From contig JADLHG010000062.1 of the NCBI GenBank assembly GCA_020848905.1, forward strand, positions 1 through 64,000: a stretch of DNA of 64,000 bases. The letters run 5' to 3'. Positions within the stretch are counted from its first letter, which is position 1. Each line of letters begins with the position of its first letter. Below are positions 29,801-35,894 of the stretch, one piece after another. Source of the DNA: Deltaproteobacteria bacterium. Its GTDB lineage: Bacteria; Myxococcota_A; Polyangia; GCA-2747355; JADLHG01. The notes beneath the pieces are model-generated. The model did not search any database, was not told the DNA's origin, and saw nothing but the letters and a program-made list of their open reading frames with translations. The position numbers were made by a program, and so were the translations under genes.

Positions 29801-29873
29801 TCCCCTCGTGCATCGAGGCCGCGACGGTCTTGAGGGCCCGGATACGATCGGTGAGAGCGGCTACCTGTTCCAT
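23844..29873 (-). CDS. Giant fusion protein: PLP aminotransferase plus HPr-kinase/PEPCK-like P-loop domain
   Basis: This is a single uninterrupted 2009-residue frame. Residues 1-640 are helical and unrecognised. About 640-1040 form a complete class I/II aminotransferase: NSPHNPT near 726, LDDNSYHKL near 757, Lys803 in SATTKGLEGAGDRTG, GAFYYCVRL, and a substrate Arg in GFVRLSLGG near 1012. After a further 450 residues, Walker A SADSGAGKSET follows with Lys1499, best matching HPr kinase or PEP carboxykinase, with VDILAGDM as a possible Mg site. The C-terminal 400 residues are unrecognised. It has no signal peptide or membrane helix. It may couple transamination to a phosphorylation step; this is inference. 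Confidence 0.8.
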   Translation of the reverse strand: MEQVAALTDRIRALKTVAASMHEGTIHTQLIPEIDKILALPEELHGSSVGELEAVTRQVREYEQTFDRMGYTLLDQLMPATGESPVFQVVRAAETFKTRLRRKLGRSVRVGDGRLELDAAALEVLTRYSLSIGTPPVTQGMRELVARTLLGRPAGELAAHVETLDCEPVAVEQLLGLLGTLVESSLHYNTAAEETEFLREAAEFVNCEGARLFNRAIVTESPERVIELVQNHVFDKAGPQGASPVRLVDGVDKVDAGLMARMQIEPNAVFVARVTRIPHRIFVAREGETGWASVLGRLILIDDSTRARQSNTTIVYTLFPHVARTLRNVQVSFAGRPANTQLQLRRILERVPPRVLSEIRQALDQRLASLVEEGVRAATVEEIRAQEWRRNGLFDYLALAKLARMVRFLEEVATSSDRTRHERAEALRREVAEGWMRYFYKGLPPAEYRVTVLPGGGRGALTLVGEYHREAVRRHVEEFRAAHLESCRQRVKELKSGLQIPDSSTDEIQAAIKQSQVRALSPTQWKAGEEGVRLADHMARTMVYRAADAASKMARLTREGVDKAAFGNVTGGAAALLKRAMSEAGLGALHGRLEELVGDKVGRYDRRLRDVLTPVQELVRTAQRSIADLKGELDPVAVGEIEAVLNLVEQGHFYPTLILPEMAWTYQDVFPEKDYPTHCQILVPQNAHHELDPLVLVQRLEELRYLFRRFPEVFELYCRSMLLVVNSPHNPTAVVYRRETVLKLLQIAEEYGLTILDDNSYHKLIFSERKAREGDDCLAQVYEKYRSHFARPVRVITVSATTKGLEGAGDRTGLLHSNVPEAVEYAERRASGPHLMSLYLTQLKLESGLAAKRTTREVERIAAELVDPTATGTPQEKLRVLLEEALGRVEDETFSVVVFETLLGGYEELLRLEQRGATARHLSECLSGLVKGLKQLRLERRLRTDVEKRVEQCRLAFLRAAPDRQAIEPHGAFYYCVRLCDGGDVRGIRAFLQAASEYRKADVIHAGDGFVRLSLGGSLAGDRASYDRLGQAIETYVTILRRYWDEFDRAGRDPAALPRIFAGEGGDELERLVEDLLPLLAAHGIVPRPADAPAPKRAPTRMGFAVSPSEKGVVYCIEEGRSVADKVFVQTRGCETVDELLGSEVFRLLYRRLLKKVYRREARLADLSFDRVVNRYGPLACQAAYHDRHLIDDVFRQLMRALYDEWHGASTIKVLAVRLEARRYEEKVAALQGISDNVNRLVNELMHAFELPEARTAAPSSFEIGYEELDGVKPHAGLPPYLKAIVSGCTFAGATTALNPMPSATTGATKRVSDYRYGFIRRDGSGDVAGRATPGLDFFRRRLDAFAELAELGHYVCKAVQVGPFRMLLVIHRSCFHLISDELRLFPQIEAVQLKENLKGLDWDGVLLFGLPAKIVGDSYKTGYILDRKAGGALLPTAWVAREDATDYVGFLKKSLLTLHNEQVKALGGLPVHGAMITITFKNGLRKTLVFSADSGAGKSETITALMEQMISGKALAAEVRKVDILAGDMLSIWRGEDRQLYAFGTETGDFMRLTDITEGWKARYGDLLKKGSYSNLDHPKNPRVTIPGICDRKKLLRPTRVNGFFYINNYEGTRGNAVEVSEDAHHVLKHVLVRGLRKNKGTAGDQPTLRAGLELAEETALVTRYRHAVDDLLAWEVMPVGGKERTCLVFRDGAGDVYLAREIVSAAFKGKRFRQGGQERQIYGVEYDLMQNLFWLLCEGRQRVVLDREVYDQIYEPLVSTFCGNPFVDPEGMDRTLGLFADAMRGAKVHTGVIKTQLAREGYEFSGPAKAALDIVEFLLEDEEVNARFQRNKDAVHQAMRKPYGGLVEAGANLPVDLEGYNLLLLEEHESTHVAFLDAEGRPFTLATPYYRYDPASGVARGSFRPGIALPDQLAAIRDICANRDYAVDLGELDVDLGVYDPIRFWNGIEELTYQVLLVNGVINLGSSELELARFPLEVRKARHVAERILQRRRPEETGSVVQLRAHT

Positions 29874-30122
29874 GCGCGTGCCCTGGAGAGCGCCGCGCCT
29901 TCGAAAGGGGGGGCGGCGGCTCGCGGGCCGAGTGTAGCAGAAAGTAGGTTCTGGAGCGCCCGGGGCCCAAGGTGCCGCGGCGGGCCAGACCGGGCCCTGG
30001 GCTTTTTCGTTCGATCGAAGCCCGGCCGTCCGCTAGACTGAAGGGAAGCGAGGGAACTCAAGCTCCAAGCAGCGACCGGACGAGAGACAGGAGGACGTTT
30101 CTTCGAACAGCGAGGTGAGGGC
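29874..30122. other. Divergent intergenic region with hairpin
   Basis: This spacer between two divergent genes must hold promoters for both. GGGCTT at 29999-30004 and AAGCCC at 30018-30023 form a perfect inverted repeat around 13 bases that include CGATCG. A small GA-rich stretch precedes the lipoprotein start. I could not assign clear -35 and -10 boxes. Confidence 0.35.
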
Positions 30123-31892
30123 ATGCGAACGCTCCGCGAGGTGCGAGTGCTCTTGGCCGCCTGCTGTACGCTGGCTGCTTGCCACAACCGTATCCCCGTT
30201 CCCGCCGACGAGGCGGGGCCCCCGACCGCCGACGCCGGGGTGGACGGACCGATCGTCGTCCCCGACGGGCCGCCACCGGACGCGCGACGCGCCTGCCGCA
30301 AGGAGACGACGCCGCTCCAGTCGGTGACCGATCCGCGCGGGAACTTCACCCTGGCCGTGCCGGAGCGGGTGCAGGTCCGCATCATCGGCATCGACGGGGC
30401 GCCGCGCCCCACGGCCGCGGCCACGCTCGACGACGGCGAGGTCGCCGCCTTCGTCGCCACGCGGTCGGCCGAAGGCTCGGACCCGGTGGAGTCGCTCGCC
30501 GAGTTCCAGCAGCGGGTGGGGGCGATGCTCGAGGACCATGGGCTCGGCACCGTCGTACTGCGCGCCTCGGGTGCGCGCGGCACGAGCGCCGAGGGGAACC
30601 CGGACGTCAAGGAAGCGGTGTGGGACATCGCGAGTCCCAAGGCCGTCGCCCCCGCGTACCTCCGCAACTGGCTCATCGCCGTGGCGACAAACCGCGGCTA
30701 CGGCGAGCTGGTCAACCTGCCAAGCCCCGGCGGCCGCCTCACGACGAGCCTGGTGCTCAAGGTGACGCTCGTCGCGCGCACCGATCAGATCGTGGTCAAC
30801 GCGGCGGTGACGGATCGCGCGAGCTATGACGCGCCGACGAGCCCGGTGGCGGTGATCGCGGAGGACCTGGCGAACGGAACGGCCGTCGCCGCCGCCGGTC
30901 GCTCGACGAGCATGACCTGCGACGTGGGGCCGATCACGGGTCGAGCGGTGGCCGACATCATCTGGGTCGTGGACGAGTCCAACTCGATGAGCGACAACCG
31001 CCAGGACATCGTCAACAACGCGAACAAGTTCTTCGCCAAGGCGATCGCCGCCGGGCTCGACTTCCGCATGGGCGTCGTCGGCGTGAAGGACCCCGGCAAG
31101 GCGGGCGTCACCCTCGGGAAGTTCTGCTCGAGCATCTCGACGGACCCGGCGGACGACGGCGGGGAGGATCGCTTTCTCGGCCCGAACGAGCAGGCCACCT
31201 TCTCCTCGTGCGTGAAGAATCCGCCCTATCACGAGCTCGGGGCCGAGTTCGGCCTGACCCACGGCTACCACGCGGTGCTGCGGCATCTGCCGCGCGCCGC
31301 CAACCACCCGGCCAAGATCCGCCCCGAGGCCAAGCTCGCGCTGATCTTCGTCACCGACGAGGCGCCGCACGAGCTGAAGCAGGGGACCTCGTACGGGGGC
31401 AAGGAAGGCTTTCTCTCGTACGCGGACTACCGCAGCACGGGGTGCCACCTCGACGAGAAGAAGCAGCAGACCCTCGAGGAGTTCATCACCCCCTGGACCG
31501 AGCTCTTCTCGGGGGCGGAGAGCCCCGAGGCGCGCGCGACGGTGCACCTCATCGGGGGCGTTTGCAGCAACACCTGCCGCGCCGAGATGGCGTACGGCTA
31601 CCAGGAGTTGGCGCGACGCTTCGGGGGTCAGGTGGGCGACGTCTGCCAGGCCGACCTGAGCCCCACGCTGCAGGTCATCGTGGACAGCATCGTGGCCTCG
31701 GCCTCGCCGCGGGTCCTCGGCCAGCGGCCCATCAGCTCCACGCTCACCGTCGAGGTGAACGGGCTGCGCCTGCCCCGCAGCCACCAGAAGGGCTTCGCCT
31801 ACAACGCCACCTCGAACGCGCTCAGCTTCATCAACGTGGGCGTGAACAAGGGGAACCAGGTGGTGGCCTCCTACCGACGGTTCGAGCTATAG
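30123..31892 (+). CDS. Lipoprotein with von Willebrand factor A domain
   Basis: This 589-residue lipoprotein has signal and lipobox LAAC, then a Pro/Asp-rich linker. The C-terminal half contains a VWA domain beginning IIWVVDESNSMSDN, where Asp284-x-Ser-x-Ser is the metal-ion-dependent adhesion site. Many Cys residues in the C-terminal part (CSSI, CVKN, CHLD, CSNTC) suggest disulphides. It is probably a surface protein binding other proteins or divalent cations. Myxobacterial genomes carry many such single VWA lipoproteins. The next gene follows 10 bases later. Confidence 0.78.
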   Translation: MRTLREVRVLLAACCTLAACHNRIPVPADEAGPPTADAGVDGPIVVPDGPPPDARRACRKETTPLQSVTDPRGNFTLAVPERVQVRIIGIDGAPRPTAAATLDDGEVAAFVATRSAEGSDPVESLAEFQQRVGAMLEDHGLGTVVLRASGARGTSAEGNPDVKEAVWDIASPKAVAPAYLRNWLIAVATNRGYGELVNLPSPGGRLTTSLVLKVTLVARTDQIVVNAAVTDRASYDAPTSPVAVIAEDLANGTAVAAAGRSTSMTCDVGPITGRAVADIIWVVDESNSMSDNRQDIVNNANKFFAKAIAAGLDFRMGVVGVKDPGKAGVTLGKFCSSISTDPADDGGEDRFLGPNEQATFSSCVKNPPYHELGAEFGLTHGYHAVLRHLPRAANHPAKIRPEAKLALIFVTDEAPHELKQGTSYGGKEGFLSYADYRSTGCHLDEKKQQTLEEFITPWTELFSGAESPEARATVHLIGGVCSNTCRAEMAYGYQELARRFGGQVGDVCQADLSPTLQVIVDSIVASASPRVLGQRPISSTLTVEVNGLRLPRSHQKGFAYNATSNALSFINVGVNKGNQVVASYRRFEL

Positions 31893-31902
31893 TCGCGGCG
31901 CC

Positions 31903-32466
31903 ATGCCACTGCTGCCCGTCCCTGCCGAGTCGCGCGAGCGCCTGCAACGCACCGTGTACCGTGAGTTCCTGACCGAGCCCGGCCTGGCCCACGAGGTGGG
32001 GCTCGAGTCGCTGCCGACGAAGCTGGCCAGCCGCCTCGGCTGCTCGGCCGACGAGGCGGTCGAGAAGCTCCTCGAGGCGCCGTTCCTCGAGGCGCTCACG
32101 CTGGCGCAGCTCCAGCAGCTCGTGGCGATCCGCGACATGGCGCTCATCTCGCGCACCGCCGCCGCGCTCTCGGCGGAGCTCAAGGAGCCCGAGGTGACCT
32201 ACGAGGCGTGCTGTCGGGCGGCGCTCATCTACGCTGCCGCCGGCATGGAGCCGCACGTCTTCGCCGCGCTCAGGGCCGCCGCGGCCAAGCACGACGAGTG
32301 GGCGCGACACCATTACCTCTACGGACTGCTCCTCGGGATGGGCGGCGACGCGGACCGCGCGATGTGGGAGCTCGGGATGGCGCTGTCGCGCGAGCCGTAC
32401 GAAGACGGGCGCATTCGCGTGCGGCAGGCCATGGAGCTGCTCGAGCCGTACTCGACCCGAGAATAG
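31903..32466 (+). CDS. Small helical protein of unknown function
   Basis: This 187-residue cytoplasmic protein is predicted to be almost entirely helical, with Ala- and Leu-rich helices resembling tetratrico-peptide-type packing (AALIYAAAGMEPHVFAALRAAAAKH, then YLYGLLLGMGGDADRAMWELGMALS). No signal peptide or catalytic motif is visible. It sits 10 bases after the VWA lipoprotein gene and is convergent with the metalloprotease gene by 3 bases. I do not recognise its family. Confidence 0.62.
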   Translation: MPLLPVPAESRERLQRTVYREFLTEPGLAHEVGLESLPTKLASRLGCSADEAVEKLLEAPFLEALTLAQLQQLVAIRDMALISRTAAALSAELKEPEVTYEACCRAALIYAAAGMEPHVFAALRAAAAKHDEWARHHYLYGLLLGMGGDADRAMWELGMALSREPYEDGRIRVRQAMELLEPYSTRE

Positions 32467-32469
32467 CGA

Positions 32470-33294
32470 CTAGAAGCGGATCGGCCGGCGTCGGCGTCGG
32501 AGGAGCGTGAGCAGCGCAACGAACGCCAGCGCAGCGCACGACGCGGCGCCCCTGCCCACGGGAACCACGGCGCACCCGGCCGCTGGCGACTCGGCGGTCC
32601 CGTCTGAAGCCGACAGCGCAAGCCCGAGGTTCTGGTCCAGGATCTTGCGCGCATCCTGCACCGTCCGTCCGCAGCTCGACGTCCCCTTCAGCTCGGCCTG
32701 CCCGAAGCAGCAGGCGGTGCGGCTCAGCGTCGGGTACATGATGTCCTGCAGGTCGTCCACGTGCTCGAGGCCGAAGGTGTGACCTAGCTCGTGCGCGATG
32801 ACCAGCGCCAGGCGCGCGGGGCTGTCCACGCGGTCGGCAAAGACGAGGGACACGTCGCTCGGCTGCGTATTCTCGCAGTCGAGGGGGGAGGCGCCGATTC
32901 CCCCCTCGGCGGCACCGAGCACTCCCTCGCCGCGGCCCCCGACGACCACCATTGTGTAGGGGCCGGCCGCAGGGCGGGTTGTCACGAGCTCCACCTGCCA
33001 GGGACGAAAGAGACGCGCCAGCTCGACGAGCAGCTCGGGCTGCGCGCGCGCCCGGCCCCCGAGTGGCTCCCAGTCGAGCGCCGGGTAGGCGAGCTCGGGA
33101 ACGAGCAGCGCCGGCGAGGAGCTCGCGTGGGCATCGCTCCCGCCACGTACGAGCCGCTCGCCCTCGAGGGCCACGTAGACCACCTGCTTGAGGGACCGGG
33201 GGCCCGGCTCGGCGCGGGCGAAGCCGGTCCCGAGACTGGCCACGAGCCCGAAGACCACCACTGCCGCTCGCCGGAGGTTCACTGGTCTCGTCAC
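32470..33294 (-). CDS. Secreted metzincin metalloprotease with MYXO-CTERM-like sorting tail
   Basis: This protein of about 274 residues has a signal peptide (VVVFGLVASLGTGFARAE). It carries the metzincin zinc motif HELGHTFGLEH with a Met-turn in QDIMYPTLS. It ends with a Gly-Cys-x, a hydrophobic helix and the Arg cluster LRRRRR, matching the layout of MYXO-CTERM surface-anchoring signals processed by myxosortase. The GTG at 33294 is favoured because it gives a normal signal peptide, although an ATG lies at 33420. This strongly supports a myxobacterial host and a cell-surface location. Confidence 0.75.
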   Translation of the reverse strand: MTRPVNLRRAAVVVFGLVASLGTGFARAEPGPRSLKQVVYVALEGERLVRGGSDAHASSSPALLVPELAYPALDWEPLGGRARAQPELLVELARLFRPWQVELVTTRPAAGPYTMVVVGGRGEGVLGAAEGGIGASPLDCENTQPSDVSLVFADRVDSPARLALVIAHELGHTFGLEHVDDLQDIMYPTLSRTACCFGQAELKGTSSCGRTVQDARKILDQNLGLALSASDGTAESPAAGCAVVPVGRGAASCAALAFVALLTLLRRRRRPIRF

Positions 33295-33610
33295 GCCTGA
33301 ACGGTATTGGAGGGAGCCCACGTCTTCTTTGACACCGGGCGCCCGGAAAAACGACCCCTCGCGACCTCGGCGCCCGCGAACCGTCGCCACCGCGCCGCGC
33401 CATAAATCTACACAAAACAATGTAACTTAAAATACATTTCTAGCGCCGCCGCTGGCAGTGGTCCAGCCAGAACTCACCCAGGTTGATTTCCGCCATAGCA
33501 CAAGCGTTTAAAACAAGATACTTAGATGAATGGCGCAACTTGACCACATAGGCGTTGACTGGAGTCAATGCAGGGTGATTTACTACCTGGAGATCGTGGG
33601 GCGGGCGGCT
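33295..33610. other. AT-rich divergent intergenic region
   Basis: Between the metalloprotease and the next lipoprotein lies the most AT-rich block of the window, near 33402-33440 and 33500-33540. It contains the promoter described at 33555-33584. No small gene with a ribosome binding site could be supported here. Confidence 0.5.
33555..33584 (+). promoter_or_regulatory. Promoter with a palindromic operator candidate
   Basis: TTGACT at 33555-33560 and TTTACT at 33579-33584 are separated by 18 bases. The -35 is the left half of a perfect palindrome, TTGACTGGAGTCAA at 33555-33568. A regulator binding here would block or contact RNA polymerase. The inferred start near 33591 supports the GTG at 33611 as translation start. 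Confidence 0.5.
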
Positions 33611-35830
33611 GTGACATCCTCAAGATGTATTCTGGTTTACTTTCTGGGAGCGTTGCTCGGCGGTTGCCGCGCACCTGCCGGCGGAGAGCTCGTGGTCGAG
33701 CCGATCCCGGAGCCGGGGCTTCCGCTGACGACCCTCGCCCGCGTCACGATCACGCCCGAGGGCACCGGCTCACGCGAGCTGGCCTGGACCGCGGGTAGCC
33801 CACGCAGTGGCGCCACGGCGCGTCTCGTTTGGCAGGGGCTCGCTCCGACCCGCGAGGGTGCGGTCGTGGCCGAGGCCTTCGACGCTCGTGGCACGCTCGT
33901 GGGCCGGGGCCAGGCGCAGGGCGTAGCCCTCGAGGACGGCGCGCGCACGGTTGTTGCGATACGGCTGCGACGCGTCGAGCAACCCGGTGACGCCGGGGTG
34001 GCCGCGCTCCGGCTCGGGCCCGGCCGCTTCATCTCGGGCGAGGCGCTCCCCGTGGCGGTCGAGCTCCTCGGGCCGGCTTCCTCCGGCGCGCTCCTCTGGT
34101 CGTCGAGCGCGGGCACGATCGAGGAGCCCCGTGCCCCCATCACCACGCTCCGCGTCCCGCTCGAAGAGGGCACCGTCGCACTCACCGCCTCGCTGCTCGT
34201 TCCCCAGGGGGCGATCCCGCCGCTCAGCGCCACCTTCGCCGTGCGGCCCACGGGCTCGGCCGACGTCACGACCACCTTCAACACCTGGCCGGCGATCACG
34301 TCGCTCGCCCCGAGCCCCGCCCTCGTCGCGCCGGGGGCGAGCACGAGCCTTGTCCTCTCGGCGAACGACAGCGACGGGGATCCGATGACCTACGCCTGGA
34401 GCGACGGCGGCGGGGCCTGCGCAGGCACCTTCAGCGACGCCTCCGCCGCGAGCCCGAGCTGGACGGCTCCCGCGACCGTGCCCCCCTCGGGGAGCTGCAC
34501 GCTTTCGGTCGCGATCACGGACGGGCGAGGGGGCTCGACCAGCGGCGCCGTCACGCTCACCGTCGGCACCCGGGCGGGGAATGTCGCCCCGGCGATCGGA
34601 CCCACGTTTCAGGCCACGGAACGACTCGCCCCCGGCGAGAGCGCCACCTTCCGCGTCGCGGCGACCGATCCCGAGGGAGGCCCGCTCACCTTCGCCTGGA
34701 GCGCGAGCGCGGGCTCGCTCGGCACGCCCACGACGACGGCCGGCGAGAGCGAGGTGCGCTTCACCGCCCCCGCAGCCGCCTGCGGGCAACGCCTCCGGGC
34801 CCTCGTCACCGACGACGCCGGCGCCACCACCGAGCAGCTCTTCTCCGTGACCTGCCCCACCTGCGGCAACGGCGCGCTCGACGCGGGCGAGGTCTGCGAC
34901 GGCAGCGCGCTCGGCGGGCGCACCTGCGCGATCGAGGGCTTCACCGCGGGCACGCTCGCTTGCACAACGAGTTGCACGCTGGACCGCACGGGCTGCCGCA
35001 AGGTCACCGCGCTCGCGAGCGGCACGACGGCCACGCTCCGCGCCGTCGGCGGGAGCCCCGCGCGGACCTGGGCGGTCGGCGCCTCCGGAGCCGCGGTCGC
35101 CCTCACCCCCGGCGGGGGAGCGCAGCTTCGGCCCGCTCCCGTCACGAGCACGCTGCGCGCGGTCTGGGCCGCCTCGGCGAACGACGCGTTTTTCGTGGGC
35201 GAGGGCGGCACCGCGCTCCGCTTCGACGGGCTGCGTTTCGCCCCGCAGAGCGTGGGCACGGCCGTCGGGCTCTACGGCTGCTGGGGCGGGAGCGCGTCGA
35301 ACGGTTGGCTCGTGGGGGCCGCGGGCACCGCGCGCCGCTTCGACGGCGCGAGCTGGCAGGCCGTGACCTCGGGCGTGACGCAGGACCTGTTCGCGGTCGC
35401 CGGCCTGGGCGCGAGCGAGATCCTCGCGGTAGGCGCCTCCGGGGTCGCGCGGCGAGGCGGCGCCTCGGGCCTCGTCGCGGTCACGACCGGCACCACGCGC
35501 AACCTCTTCGGCCTCTGGCTCGCCGGCCCGACCGACGGCTGGGCCGTGGGGGCGAACGGCACCTTGCTGCGCTTCGACGGCACGCGCTTCGTCGCCACGC
35601 CCTCGGGAACCGGCCGCCCCCTCTACGGCGTGTGGGGGAGCGGCCCAAGCGAGGTCTGGGCCGTGGGCGCGATGGGAACGCTGCTCCGCTTCGACGGGGC
35701 GAGCTGGAAGAGCGTGGCCTCGGGCACGACGAAGGACCTCTATGGCGTGTGGGGCGCGGGCCCGAGCGAGGCTTGGGCCGTGGGCGCGAGCGGAACGGTG
35801 CTGCGCCTCGAGGCGGGGCAGGCGGATTGA
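33611..35830 (+). CDS. Lipoprotein with PKD/Ig-like modules, Cys-rich repeat and beta-propeller
   Basis: This 739-residue protein starts at GTG 33611, which gives a lipoprotein signal with lipobox LGGC; an ATG at 33530 would add 27 residues. Two or three Ig/PKD-like modules follow (FNTWPAITSL ... DGGGACAGTFSD ... WTAPATVPPSG), then a Myxococcus-type cysteine-rich repeat (CGNGALDAGEVCDG ... CTLDRTGC). A propeller of about seven blades ends the protein, with the unit WAVGANGTLLRFDG and GVWGSGPSE. It is the first of a series of surface lipoproteins sharing the Ig module. Confidence 0.75.
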   Translation: MTSSRCILVYFLGALLGGCRAPAGGELVVEPIPEPGLPLTTLARVTITPEGTGSRELAWTAGSPRSGATARLVWQGLAPTREGAVVAEAFDARGTLVGRGQAQGVALEDGARTVVAIRLRRVEQPGDAGVAALRLGPGRFISGEALPVAVELLGPASSGALLWSSSAGTIEEPRAPITTLRVPLEEGTVALTASLLVPQGAIPPLSATFAVRPTGSADVTTTFNTWPAITSLAPSPALVAPGASTSLVLSANDSDGDPMTYAWSDGGGACAGTFSDASAASPSWTAPATVPPSGSCTLSVAITDGRGGSTSGAVTLTVGTRAGNVAPAIGPTFQATERLAPGESATFRVAATDPEGGPLTFAWSASAGSLGTPTTTAGESEVRFTAPAAACGQRLRALVTDDAGATTEQLFSVTCPTCGNGALDAGEVCDGSALGGRTCAIEGFTAGTLACTTSCTLDRTGCRKVTALASGTTATLRAVGGSPARTWAVGASGAAVALTPGGGAQLRPAPVTSTLRAVWAASANDAFFVGEGGTALRFDGLRFAPQSVGTAVGLYGCWGGSASNGWLVGAAGTARRFDGASWQAVTSGVTQDLFAVAGLGASEILAVGASGVARRGGASGLVAVTTGTTRNLFGLWLAGPTDGWAVGANGTLLRFDGTRFVATPSGTGRPLYGVWGSGPSEVWAVGAMGTLLRFDGASWKSVASGTTKDLYGVWGAGPSEAWAVGASGTVLRLEAGQAD

Positions 35831-35894
35831 CGACTTTGAAGGTTCTGTGACAGCGCAGGGGGCTCTGGGCCCCCGCAAGAAGGTGCGGACGACG

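Noticed and set aside
26716-29970. A 1084-codon open frame in another minus-strand frame inside the giant gene
   Set aside because: Composition is extreme (Arg/Ala/Gly) and contains no motif, whereas the giant gene frame carries full aminotransferase and P-loop signatures.
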